Source: Circinella minor
Taxonomy: Eukaryota > Mucoromycota > Mucoromycetes > Mucorales > Lichtheimiaceae
Assembly: GCA_016758965.1 (NCBI GenBank)
Contig: JAEPRB010000010.1
Span: 186,001-250,000, forward strand
Direction: 5' to 3'
Length of the DNA stretch: 64,000 bases
Shown here: piece by piece, positions 11,054 through 23,222 of the stretch
Position numbering within the stretch: position 1 is the first letter of the stretch
Layout: the number at the start of each line of letters is the position of its first letter
Program-made: the position numbers and the translations under genes
The notes under the pieces: generated by a model
Databases searched by the model: none
What the model saw: the letters and a program-made list of their open reading frames with translations, nothing else
What the model was told of the DNA's origin: nothing

Positions 11054-13871
11054 TTATATATCTGATACATTTTTATTTGGACCTGGTGATGTTGGTTCCG
11101 ATGTTGATTTATTCTTGTTATCTTTACCAGGATGGAAAGTATTTGATTCTTTCAATAAGAATGATATCCACGCATCCGTAAATGACTATAAATGTAAATT
11201 GGATTGATTTTTCAATTAATAAAAAAAAAAAAAGATATTTCAGTTAAAAAAACAATGACAATCTTCTTTTTTTGGCTTTACCTGCTGTGTATCGCTATTT
11301 TGTTGTTGTTGGCTAGCAGCTGTCCAACCAAGTGGTGATGCATTGGGTGATTGAGGATTTTTATTAGGTCGTAAAAGTCCAATATGTTCCTTTTGTTCAT
11401 CTGACATTTGTAATATACTAGCAATGATATTTAATATTTCGAATCGTTTTTGGTCTCCTCGTGGTGCAACCAAAAATCCAATAATTAAATTTGAAATAAG
11501 TTGTCTAATAAAATAATTTTCGATATCGTTTTTAGTATACAAGAATACCTTAAAGTGTTGCTTTTCCTTTTTTTTTTTTTTAATTGAGTTTTACCTATCA
11601 ACGTTACTATCATTTGATTCTTCCTTAAGTCGTCTCATTGCCTCGATAAGATGCTCATTCAATATAATAGCTAAATATATAAAAATGTAATATAATTTAG
11701 TAATTGTTTTCTATCCTAGTTTGAAATAAATAAAATAATACAAACCTTCATGACGTAGCTTTCCTATCAATAGATTCTTTTCTTTGATTTCTTGTTCATA
11801 TCGTTGAGTTTTAGCAACATCTTGCTGATATTGTTCCAAAGAACCCTGTATCAAAAGTAAAAAAACGGATAGGTCTCAAAAATTAATAAATGAATGCGAT
11901 GATAAAATATGACATGTAATTTACCTCTGCCACACGTGCTCTTTCTTGATATTCTGCACATGCTTTTTTGGTGATATCCAATTGACGTTGAATGTGTTCA
12001 ACAGCTGCACGTACTTCACTGTCTTTACCTGATAAATCGTACTTGCTGGTTCAATATGCAGTTTTTCAGATATATACCATCTCTTTATTTTCTCCAAGGA
12101 GAAGTGGAGTGAATTAAAAAGTCATAAAAAAAAAAAAGAGAGGAACTTACTGGCTTGGAATTCCTCAAGAACAATTTGTAAATTCGCTAAACTTGACTTT
12201 TCAAATTCATGTTCTTTGAGTTCAACTTCTCGTTTTTGGTGAAGAGCATTGAATTCACCTTGGATACGTTGGTGTTCATCATCTAATTGATTTCGTTGTG
12301 CTTCGAATTGTGTTGCATTCTCTTGCCACTCGTCTCTTTCATGTTGAACTTGTAAAATTTGTGATTGTAGTTGTGCAAGTTCTCGTTCTTGTTGATGAAG
12401 CTGATCAGAAGCATCCTTGTCACGCTTTAACATATCTGTACGTACTTGTGATAACTCATGTTCAGTAGATTCGAGTTGAGCTGTCAATTCGGATACACGT
12501 TGTCGAAGCGCTTTATCAGCTTCTAACCGTGGTGCCAGTGTTTCTTTTAAATGGGATAGTTTAGATATTAAATTTTGATGTTCTACTTGTAAATTCTTTA
12601 CACGTAATTCACTCTCTTGTTTTTGCTTTTCTGTTTTTTTTAATTGTTCCTCTAACTCTTTAGAGTGTGCTTTAAGGTGTTTGGATTGTTCCAATTGTTT
12701 TAAAAGTTCGTCCTTTTCGGTTACGACCTTTTCTTTTTCTTCAGAAAGATTATTGACAGATAATTGAAGTAGTGTGGATTGACGTTTTAAATCTTTTTTT
12801 TTTAAAAAAAAAAATAATAATAATAGTATCGGTAAGTTAGTAATTACTTTAACAAATTTATAACTTGGACCTTTCCCTTTTTCAATAATAGGGATAAAAT
12901 TTACCATTTTGTGCACTTTCAGCAGTACGTTTTTCTTTATTCAAAGAGAGAAGTTGATCTACGCAATTGGATCGTAAATTTTCAAATGATTGTAAAAGAG
13001 TAGGTGGGAGAGAACTATCTATTGTGCCGTTCTCTAAATCTTCAGTTAAATTATGTATACTTTGTTGAACAGATTCGATAGTTGAGGAGGATGAATCAAC
13101 GGTGGATGAGGATGGTTTTTTGGATAATGCGGCTAATTTTTTTGACAAATCATACTTCATTAATATTTTGATTTATTTTACTTCCTCTTTTTTTTTTTTC
13201 TTCTTTCTTTTGCGTCTCTTCCTTTTCTCTTTTTCCCCCCTTACCTTTTAATTGCTCTGACAACTTTTCATTTTCTTTCTTGAGTTTTTCAAGTTCTTTT
13301 TTATCTATAAAAAATAGAAAGCTATCAATAAATCCACACTACTTTATCTATCAGCATAGTAAAAACGTGAATGTTTTTTTTTTTTTTTTTAAGAAACCTT
13401 CTTTCGATTTTTCTGCAACTTCATTTTTAATATGTTCTAACTTGGTCGAAAAATGCTTCTCTGCGTCACGAGCATAGTGTTCAAGTTTGGTTGGTGAAGA
13501 AACATCAGGTACAGGACTTTGATGACCAAATACTTTTTCCAGGGCAGTGACTAATTCTATTGCTATTCGACTATTTTCATCACGTTCTTTATTCCAAGTA
13601 GATTCTTTATTCGTAAACTCATTAACTTGTTTATTAAGTCGAGCATTCTCTTGAGTTAATGTCTTTAAATGGCTTCCTGCTTGAGTGAGTTTATTCCTTA
13701 GAGTCGAAAGTTGAGTTTTCCATTCTGTTTCTTTTTGTGCGAATGCCTCTATCGCTTCTATATTTTTTTTATTATGAACAAAAAATAAATAAATAAGAAC
13801 GTTGTTATATTTACACTTCAATGATGATGCGATCGTCTCATATTTTTAAAAGTACCATTGGTGTTGGACAT
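11054..13871 (-). CDS. Golgin with C-terminal GRAB/GRIP-like domain, Rud3-type
   Basis: This is a long coiled-coil tether of the cis-Golgi; Rud3/GMAP-210 proteins bind Arf1 through a C-terminal GRAB domain. Proposed minus-strand exons are 13856-13871, 13398-13757, 13245-13304, 12905-13154, 12151-12792, 11925-12028, 11746-11845, 11595-11670, 11282-11504 and 11054-11185, about 653 residues. Heptad-rich helix fills most of it (for example ELTAQLESTEHELSQVR). The GRAB-like domain reads DRQLISNLIIGFLVAPRGD and then RFEILNIIASILQMSDEQKE, and the tail is SFTDAWISFLLKES, a typical ending in fungal homologues. Exon 1 codes only MSNTN plus one base and uses a GTACTT donor, so the start is less certain. 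The join between 13245 and 13154 is one base out of frame: the frame-preserving protein would read EQLK then YDLSKKL. This may be a missed tiny exon or a base error. Confidence 0.85.
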
Positions 13872-15078
13872 GGACAAGATCTCCGAAACAAGCAAAAGTG
13901 TGTGTAGTTGTTTGTTCAGTTACAGCAAGTTATAAAAAAAAAATATCGGCTTGTCCATGTTGCTCCCCCCCCCCAAAATTTTTGTCTCACCCTTACTTTT
14001 CTTTTTTCTTTTTTACCATTTTACCTGGTAAAGAAGATAATCATCTCAAATATAAATAGTATCTCTCTCCATATTAGTTCAATTTGATTGTTATTTAAGA
14101 AATAATTATGACGTCTTCTTTTGCTACTAACTTTCTTTTGTTATTATATATTCCCTACTCTATAATTCATATCATAGATCATAAGTGTCTTTCTTTCCGG
14201 TAGTTAGTCTACCGTAAAAAATGCTCATGGTTTTGATATATTAGATCATCCGTTTGATGCACACCTTAGATCCATAAGGGCTTTGTGATTAGTCTTGTGG
14301 TCATAATACATATTTGGTTTTTCTTTTTCTATTACTTTCTCGTGCTCCTGTTATTTTTTATATTTGCATCTATTATTATTATGATTATTATTCATGTTTC
14401 TATTTTTTTGATATTCGATACATCATTATTATCTATCATCTTTTTTTTTCCAGTTTTACATGATTATACATTCTGAAATACGTAAACAGTAGAGATAGTA
14501 GATTCAACTGTTGATAAATTACGAGATATCTTGCAAGTTTGATTGTATTTTGGATAAACAACTCAAAAGAATACTTAAAAAAAGAGCTGAATGCTATAAG
14601 AGATTGCCTACTACAAATGGATACATGATAACCGATTATATATATATATATAAGTGCATAAGCATATGACTCTTTTTCCCTCAATTGGTCATATTTTCAT
14701 TATCTTCTAGAGTCGATTGAATAATGTAATTTAAACTATATAAAGCTGACAAGCTGTAGATCAAAACACAAGGATTAGTAAATAAAAAAAAAAAAACTAA
14801 GCTTTTTATATAGCTGAAGACTGAATGTTTGTTTGTAACATACTCAATTGGCTACACCTTTTTTCTTTATATTTTCAAACTCTCTTCTAAGAAAAAAAAA
14901 TGATATTAGTCGCGAAAAACTCTTCCTAGCATTTGTGTAAATCTTTAATCTTCACAAGTCAATCTCTTAAACCCCATAAGTAAGAAAATTATATATGTAT
15001 TATATGCGAAAAAATCACATATCATAAGCGAAAAAATTGAGGGTTGTGTTTGGAAATGGATGCAAAATCCTGTATCAA
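13872..15078. other. Intergenic between golgin and transposase relic
   Basis: No gene is recognised. The sequence is AT-rich with a C run at 13965-13974 and an (AT)n run near 14638-14650. The hydrophobic short frames at 14285-14476 and 14436-14684 match no known family. The first few hundred bases presumably contain the golgin promoter. Confidence 0.5.
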
Positions 15079-15590
15079 TCATCCTGATGGAATTTTATGG
15101 ATAAAATCCATCTTATTTAATGGTTGATAAGATTTCAATTCATCTGTTATAATTGAAGCTCCTTGTTGAACATATTTTTGTATTATTGGTAATATGATTG
15201 AACTTTTTCTATCTGGAACAGGTATCAAAAAAAAAAAATGAATTTCTTTGGATACGCACCCAATATCCATCCACCAAAATAGTTTGTATTAATGAAAGGC
15301 CTGATGCGATTCGGTTTACAAAGTCATTCAAGTTGAACCAAGTTCTCCCAAGTTTATACACAAGAGTTCACTTTCGAAAAGAAAAAAAACGAACAAAAGC
15401 TTGTTACTAGTTATGCCATTACATAATTGTGATGAAATATATATATATTTGGTTTTGGTTTCCAACAAAGCAATGTCGCAGCCAGTAGAAATCGGCCAAT
15501 AAAAATCAATGTCGTTTGGTGGCAAATTAATGTCACATGTTCCCCAAAATTGATGGCGCCTGCCCATTCTACCTCCTACAAGTACTCTTA
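15079..15590 (-). mobile_element. Merlin/ISXO2-like DDE transposase relic
   Basis: A minus-strand frame at 15079-15240 reads IPVPDRKSSIILPIIQKYV and then GASIITDELKSYQPLNK. This matches the VPDR...LLPIIQ...PGT.I.TD..K.Y core of ISXO2/IS1016-type transposases, known in eukaryotes as Merlin; the aspartate of ITDE would be the second catalytic residue. Just upstream on the same strand, out of frame across an A run at about 15228-15239, is GGWILGAY, like the segment preceding it in the family. No intact frame spans the region and no terminal repeats were found, so this is a decayed fragment. The left and right limits are guesses. Confidence 0.6.
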
Positions 15591-15632
15591 GCTCTTTTTT
15601 TTTCTTTCGGTTCGAACTGGCTGCTTGATAAA

Positions 15633-16038
15633 ATGGTATGAAAGTTTCCTTTATATATATATATTATGCAAAAACTTAAAAACTTTAACATGGGCTTATT
15701 AATTATAATTTATAATTTAGTCTGCCATCTTTAATTTTCAATCACTCTTATTAGCAATACTATTGTTAGTATGTACTTGTACTTATGTTCGTGCTCAAGC
15801 ACCATCTCTCATCGATCGTAATAAAACTGGGTATGTTGTTCTTTTCATTTCAAAAAATTGGGCTTGTATCGACTTGAGTAGAAAAGATATATATACTAAT
15901 ATCATTTATAATATACGAAACAAAAAAAAAAATAGACCTTTGGGTATTTTCTGGAAAGCGGCTCGTATAGGGGAAAGATTAAGCCCATACGTATCATTAG
16001 CATGTATTATCATGGGAATTAGTATTTTAACCTCTTAA
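15633..16038 (+). CDS. KSH1: Kish (KSH1/TMEM167 family) secretory-pathway protein
   Basis: Kish proteins are tiny Golgi membrane proteins needed for early secretion. Exons 15633-15635 (the ATG alone), 15721-15830 and 15936-16038 join to 71 residues, matching the family's 72. The product starts [17 protein letters not shown] and continues [11 protein letters not shown], then [18 protein letters not shown], nearly identical to animal and yeast Kish. Two hydrophobic segments are present, at about residues 8-25 and 52-69. The first coding exon holds only the initiator codon, so gene finders will tend to miss it. The reading frame has no in-frame ATG in exon 2, which supports the spliced start. 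The gene converges with the zinc-cluster factor gene downstream (stops about 250 bp apart). Confidence 0.93.
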
Positions 16039-16286
16039 ATACCTTTTACATAAAACAAAACAAAACAAAAAAAAAGAAGAAAAAAAAAAGCACAATAAAA
16101 ATTAGGAACGTATTGTGATGATCAAAAAAATAAAAGCACAGGAAAAAAAAAAAGAATAAGTTTATGATGTTAAGAGAAAACGATAAAAAAAAAAGAAGAA
16201 GAATATGATGTACAAAACATGACTCTAAAAAAATATAGATTATATACAAAAAAAAAAAGAAAAAAAAAGTTAAGAAAGGATATTAA

Positions 16287-19200
16287 TTATTGTGGATGAG
16301 GAGGGTTAGATGTCGTATCTTGATTAGAACCAGCGACAATAACATGGCCATGATGTGTAAGTATAACAGGTCGTACAGATGAATTGGAGCGTGAGTCTAC
16401 ACCAGGGAAATGTTGACGAATCACATCTGTGTGATGTTGATGTGCCGATGCATAGACACCTAAACCAATATTCATATAAGTAGATTGATATGGAGTAGAT
16501 TGTGAATGAGATGTTGAAGATGCAACAGAGGGTGAAGTTGGGGGTGGTTCTCGTTGTTGTGAAGTATCACGTTGTTCTCGTGCTGGATTCGATTGTCCAT
16601 CCTGTTGTGGTGGTGCCCACATTGAATATACTAATGAATCATTTTCAGCTGCTGATACAGCTGCTGCTGCCGCTGCTGCTGCCGCCGCCGCCGCAGCATT
16701 ATTCCATGATGTATTTTTATTATCTAAACCGCCATTGGTATCATCATGATCATCGGTTTTACCGAAACGCATTTGTGCAACGAGTTCGTCAATATCTGTT
16801 GAGGTGGTAGCTTGATTGGTCATTTTCATTGAATTCTTATGGTGTTCATCCATAAAAGTAGCAAACACTGATTTGTCTTTAAGTATTGAGTCAACACTTG
16901 GTTCTGCTGGTTTGGGCCAATTTTCATCTACCGACAAAAGATTTAATGGATACGGTACTCGCTGTTGTTGTTGTTGCTGTTGTTGTTGTTGCTGTTGTTG
17001 TTGCTGTTGTTGATGATGATGATGCTGTTGTTGTTGTTGTTGATGTTGTTGATGTTGTTGGTGATGTTGTTGGTGATGATGATGATGTGACTGTAACTCG
17101 TTTTGTTGTTGATGCATATTTTGATTTTGTGTTCGCCATGTTGCAGTGTTCGGATCAAATAACATATTTGTTGGAAGTTGTTGATTAATATTTACGATGT
17201 TCGGCGAGCTACTATTGCTTGCATGACTACTATTATTACTATTGTTACTATTATTATTATGAGAAGATGGTATAGACAATGTCGCTTTATGTTGCCTAGC
17301 TACAGCAAGTGATGCTGAAGCTGATGCATGTGCTGCAGCTGCTGTTAAAGTATGTGCTGAAAATGCAGCTGTTGCTCTATTCATGATAAGCTGTTGTGCT
17401 TGTGTAGGACTCGTGGGTGCTTCATCAAATTGGTCATGTTCTTGCTGTTTTTCAATTTCTGTGTTTGTGTCTGCAGCTGCCATTGTTGTTTTTAACGTTG
17501 AAACAAATTCTGGTATACCTGGAATATTTCGAGTTTGATACAATGTTCGTAATGACCGTAGTGACCTTTGGAACATGAACCGTGAATGCCGAGCAAAATT
17601 AAGATTTTCACTAGAACAATTCAGGAGATGGACACGTACGGCTGCCATGATAGCACTGGCAACAAAAGAATACGATAAAATAAAATTCGTTTGCTCTGCC
17701 AATGAACAAGCTAGTTGTGTGATATTGGTTGCAATAGTGGAGCATCGATGTAAAATATTTTTTCCAGCAATGCCTGAGTGAGGTCGTAAAACACCAAGTT
17801 CAATAAGGTTGTAGAACAAATGAAGATGTGCAATCATGGCATTAGATGGTGGTTGAGTTGCAACTGCATTCGCTTGTGTTGGAAAAGGTGTCCATTGTAA
17901 ATGGGTTGGCAATGATCGTAACCACAACAACAAACTGTTATCAAAGGTATACGCAAGCTGCTCCTGATCATAGGAACGTACAATAGATCTTGCTGCATGA
18001 ACCGAATCAGTCTGAAAAGCATGTTCACATATTTGAAACAACTTGATTAATGTTGAAAAATACTCCAAAACTTCTTGCTCTTCAATGTCGTCACCGGGTT
18101 GTAAAAGTGGTAAATCTAGATCCACATCTTTGCTCAAAATCGTCCACGGTCGTCCAACACATACATTTTGCATTTTGTCCAAACAATAACATGCCCAAAA
18201 AATTCGTTTGTGTAACTCTGCATCTCCTCGATTCAATCGTTGATTTAATACATATCGTTTCTGAAGACCCAAGTCAAAGCACATACGAAATGCAATACTG
18301 CTGTAAGCTTGTGATCGTGATTGAGTTGCATTGTATCCATTGTTATTGGAATTCGTGGGTTGTTCGTAAAGTGATAATAGACAAAGAGCAACAATTGTGC
18401 TTAACCGTGGAACTTCTAAATTATCATCTACAAGGGCGGCTGCATGTGAATAATAAACATTTGCTTGTGATCGATCGTCATCGGAAAAATGGGCTGCGTG
18501 AGCATATAAGGCGTATAATAATATAGGTGTACATAAAAATCCTCGACGTTCAAGATGTTCATAAAGAATTCGTTTTGGTATAATTGGAAAAGTGGCATAA
18601 CGATGTCGGAAAAAAAGTGCGATAAGGTGTTGTTGTATTACCATATTGTTGTTATTTGAGTTGACAGTAAGGTCAGGCGACATACTTTCAAGAGGTAATT
18701 CTTCAGCATAAAGTAAATGTTCGTCAACAATCCATCGTCTTTCACATCCTTCTGCTGGCCAAGCTGTACAAAGTTCATCTAATAATCCTATGGCGCCCTG
18801 ATGTTTTTCTCGATCCTCAGTTGATGTATTTTGTCCTAAACCTTTTCTTTGACGATGTTCACGTGGATTATCGAAAGCAACATTATCTGTTACTGGTTGT
18901 ACTGTATCCATACTACTTGGTGTTTGTGATGGTGATGATCCCATATATTCATCTTCATCCATACCCGATGGACCATCTTTGGAAAAAGAACATGGTCGTT
19001 GACGTGCTAAAATTATAAAAAAAAAAAAAAATTAAAAGAAATGACAGGTTAATTTGTATGAAAGTTAGGTGAGTCATAAAAAAAATCCTATTTTTTTTTT
19101 TTGTCGTTTTAAAAATATACCTCTACACTAGTTTTAGATAACAAGAAACAGTGGGGAAAAATAGTTAGATCTTCAATTAAACATTTTATAATAATATTCT

Positions 19201-19490
19201 CTACGAATAAAACATTCAGTCACTTACTTGCATGCATGGTTGTAATCCATCACACTAAAAAGAAAAAACACACACATACACATTTTCATCAGTAACTCAA
19301 AAAAAAAAAAAAAAAAAACGGGATGATATTATTAGATGTCATAACTTATTTTTTTTACCTTAATTTTTTTTACACGACAGGTATAACAAGCTCTATTGAC
19401 TTTTAATCGTTTTTGACGTGGCATTTTAAGTGGCTGTGATGAATTTTTGGAATCATCCGCGTTGGTAGAAGACGCATTGTGCGAAGACAT
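16287..19490 (-). CDS. Zn2Cys6 transcription factor with fungal-specific TF domain
   Basis: This is a nuclear DNA-binding regulator. Minus-strand exons 19359-19490, 19228-19254, 19121-19127 and 16287-19006 join in frame to 961 residues. The binuclear zinc cluster reads ACYTCRVKKIKC, DGLQPCMQC, RARQRPC, giving cysteines 35, 38, 45, 51, 54 and 61 with spacing CX2CX6CX5CX2CX6C. One of these (C54) is coded by a 7-nt exon. The middle homology region (about 165-430) is the fungal_trans domain, with LIALFFRHRYATFPIIP and RIFWACYCLDKMQNVCVGRPW. The C-terminal half is disordered, with Asn/Ser runs, a long Gln/His tract (about 700-760) and an Ala run (16661-16699 in DNA). The lineage-specific target genes cannot be told from sequence; family resemblance to carbon-use regulators is only general. 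Confidence 0.92.
19121..19127 (-). other. 7-nt micro-exon of the zinc-cluster gene
   Basis: On the minus strand the bases TGTAGAG are flanked by a ctaaaactag acceptor and a gtatat donor. Including them restores both the frame between 19228 and 19006 and the fifth cysteine of the zinc cluster (MQ-C-RARQRP-C). Without them the join is out of frame and the motif is broken. Confidence 0.8.
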
Positions 19491-20983
19491 TACCAATTAG
19501 TGGCAACAGCTGTGACCCTGAAAAGAATGTCCAAGCCGCGGAACAACTTTTTTGGTCTATAAAAAGTGTCTATATATAATGGAGATTCTTAACAATACTT
19601 TTTTTTTTCCCACCAATTATATTCTCAGGCTGTCGAAAGGAAGGACTGAGTTAATTTTTTTGTTTAACAATTTGCTTAAAATAGAAATCAACTTTTTTTT
19701 TTTTTTGGTTGTGAGTTGGTAATGTTAAAAGGTGCTTCATGATGATATTATTATTATTAATTATAAAATAATGTCGATTTAGTTTAATAAAGATAATAAA
19801 GCTACTTTTTTTCTGTACAATTTTTTTTTTTTAAAAAAAAAAGTAGGATGGACTTTTTTTTATCTGTTATGTAAAGGTAAATGATGTTTTATTATTCTTA
19901 CACAACATCACTATGTTTGGAAGTAATATAGTTGCTAATAACAAATTTTATTACTACTTAATTTAATAGCACTAGTAGAAAAATAATAATACGTATGTAA
20001 ATACTATCTTCTCATTAAAATCTATTATCACTATGAAACTTTTAAACAATTATTTTATGATATGTCATATACAATATAACGAATAGAATGAATTAAATAG
20101 AATAATTTATAAATAAATGGGCTTTTTTTTTTTTCTAATTATAAAAAAAATCAATAAGCTATGAATACCATGTTGGTTAAAGTTACGCATTTATTATATT
20201 GTGATCAATGCAAGGTTACACCCTCTATATGGTTAAAGTGGGTAAGTTATAGAAATGTTGCCTGAGTTTTACTATAATATAATTTTCATCGGCCGCTTTC
20301 TTTTTTTTGATACATTAGCATCATCTCCGCAAACACTCCTTTACGAATATGAAAAGCATGTGTGAAAAGTATACGAGAAACTAAAAAGAAAGGGATGTGA
20401 GGGGGTAGGTTGATTACCTTATTAGAATCATGAAGAAGATTAATAATAAGAAGGTACATCTTGTAAGCTTCTTTATTTATAAACTAGTTCATTAATTAAT
20501 TAGTCTCGTAAGTCCAAAATTCTATAAAATGTCAGGAGTCAGTTACGTATTTCCCAATGTATGTGTTATTTTTCTTAGAAAACGTGTGACACTATCTTTC
20601 AAGCTATTATGATTTGAATTGTTTACGTAACAATGATCAGCACAGTATGAATGAGAAAATTTTAATAAAAAGTAACGCTAGGTAGATGTTGCTAAAATAG
20701 ACATTAACTATTCAGTCTATATTCTTATTTTTTGATAAAACAACGATGTATAATCTTTCTTCTTATTTAGTACGAAAAGTAAAAACACTAAATACATTTC
20801 ATAGTGTTGACATTAGATTATTGATTTACTAAAAGACGATACATAATAGTTAATTTCTTAAAGATGCCAACGTGATCACGCTGTGTTTGCTCTAAGAACT
20901 TTCCTATTTTTTTTTAAAAAAAAAAACAAAGAAAACAAATTTATTCACTTAAAGAATATATTATTTGTCCAATGTCTATGCTA
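19491..20983. other. Intergenic, upstream of zinc-cluster gene
   Basis: No gene is recognised. The sequence is AT-rich with A/T runs. The first few hundred bases (from 19491) are the likely promoter of the minus-strand transcription factor. No transposon protein similarity was seen by eye. Confidence 0.5.
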
Positions 20984-21326
20984 CAGTCAACCCCCGGTTT
21001 TTGCACACCTCAGATTTCCTGAGTTTTTGTTGCAAAACCGAAGACTTGCAACAAGCGAGACTTGATACATATAGCATCTCATCAATTATTCTTTGCTGGC
21101 ATTTTGGATATTTCCATCTTTGGATAATCATTCATAAGAATACTATACACAAAAATTATTAAATTATAGTATAGTTTACTCCCGATTAAGTAGTGCAACT
21201 CGACCAAAAACATTGATGCAAGTTGCAAGTTGCGATTCTATTAAGTATCTTCAACATTTCCAAAAACCAATGGTGCAGAACCGGGAGAGTTGCACAAGGG
21301 GGAGGTGCAAAAGCGGGGGTTGACTG
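20984..21326. mobile_element. Pogo/Tigger-like MITE, 343 bp
   Basis: The left end CAGTCAACCCCCGGTTTTTG is matched in inverted orientation by the right end, whose reverse complement is CAGTCAACCCCCGCTTTTGC. Both ends are flanked by TA (20982-20983 and 21327-21328), the duplication expected of Tc1/mariner-pogo elements. Interior GTTGCAAAA/TTGCACA motifs repeat the end sequence. There is no open frame, so this is a non-autonomous element. Confidence 0.8.
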
Positions 21327-23222
21327 TAGCTTGTCTCTATTGTAGGCATCAACAGCAGAATTTTCAGACTTTATTGATTTTACTTTAAGTGTTAAATTAA
21401 TTACGATATGGGTTTCCTCTTAATTTGTACATATATCATCTTTCGTCCAATGCAGTAGGGGGGGAGATCGCATGTAAAATTATATATTTCTTTTCCATCA
21501 TGTTCGGTTATTTTTGTAGATAATACTGTAAAATGTAGTTTTATTTAAGCTTTATAGGTATGGTATGATGTCTTTGTTGTTGGATAAAATGAAACAAGAA
21601 AATTACTACGTATGGCAACTAATGAACATCTAATATCATTGTCATTTGTTTCAGTGAAAAACATTGGTGGTATAGTTTTTTTTTATTATCCTATACAAAA
21701 TATAATCAGACTTATATGTTTTTGACAACTTTGTTCTAATTACGGTAAGGCATGATGGGTCTTTGTTACAGTACCATTTGACAAAAAAAAAGGATGATCT
21801 ACTGTTTTTTTTTTGTTTTATTAAACACAAAAGTATTCAAAATATGACATACATTTGCAGACGAAGGTTTTTATATTTATTACTTAGGATTGATTACACG
21901 CTACGATTTATTTCTGATTCAAAGTGGAATTTTCTTAAATCGTTCAGATGTCAAGTGGTCTTTTATTTCCTCCCCCGTACATAAACAATAACTTTCCGTG
22001 CTTTGTTTAGAATTCATAAATAACATGGAGAGTTTAATCATGTAATGTTTTATTCACTTTCAGAAGCTTTATAGCAACATTAGCGTTGGCGCTTTACGAA
22101 ACAAAAAGTAAAAAAAAATCATAAAAGCTTGATCCCTTTTCTTCCCATTCCACTTATTGATTGTCAAACCTAAAAGACAATTTAGCTATTTTACTTTTTC
22201 AGACAAAAGGGAATGTGAAGTTTTGCACACACTCTTTTTTTATTATAATTCTTGATATATCTCTATTAGTACAGAACTACGTACACAGAAGAACAAATTA
22301 TTTTTTAAACTTTTAACTAACAAAATACTTGTACAATTACATTCGTTTCCTATATTCATATTACTGCCAATAAAGCAACTGTTAAGTTGGAAAATAAAAG
22401 GTGTATTAATATTATTATTTACTATGAGTATTAATGGTATAACCAATTACAATTTATGATACCAGCTTAGGTCGAGTCCATGAATGTAAATAAGCTTACG
22501 TATACCTATATCTTTTTTTTCTCAGTAATGAAAAAAAAACGTATGATTTATACAGTAATTTATATACAAATCAACTCAAAACAGCAAATTTTCCTACTTT
22601 TAACTAGTGAAAATATAATATAAATGTAAATCGTTCGTTTTTAAGCTTTTTTTCGCAAGGAGGATTGTCGTGAAAATTTCTTTATATTTATAATATATAA
22701 CAAATTGCATTGCTATGATACGTGATATGATACTTTATTATCTCATGTTTTTGTGAGGAACTTGATCTGTTCAGAATGAATACATTTTATATTCCATTTC
22801 TTTTATTAGTTTGTCGCTGAAGCCTATTATAATAAGTACGTTTGATAAATTTTATAAATATATCTACAAAAGTTGTATATATATATAACTCTTAAACCTG
22901 GACTCATACAAATATGCACATAAACAAAATGATCTAGATCAAGTAAAAGAAATATATCCTTTTTACATAATATTTGTTCTAGTAAATAATTTTTAGTGTG
23001 ATTATATTATAAAATAAAAGATCTCTCTTGTTTTTAACAGATGACAACATTTCTTATTTGGTTTGACCACTTTATCAAAATTTGTGTAACATACGAAATT
23101 AAAAAAAATTATCGGCATATTATTGGATTAGCGGTACTCCACAGAAATGGTGGGATCCCATCGCATTTGACAGTATCAATTTGGCCCATCAAGTCCAAAC
23201 TTCCTTCTTTTCGGATTTAGCT
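21327..23222. other. Intergenic upstream of eL14
   Basis: No gene is recognised. This is AT-rich DNA with scattered TACGTA sites (about 21607, 22278, 22497). The last 100 bases before 23223 form the eL14 leader. Short frames (for example 21763-21984 and 22243-22446) show no similarity that I recognise. Confidence 0.5.

Noticed and set aside
16502..17188. Long frames on the plus strand and other minus frames rich in Val, Asp, Thr or Cys
   Set aside because: They are shadows of the Gln/His repeat of the zinc-cluster transcription factor.
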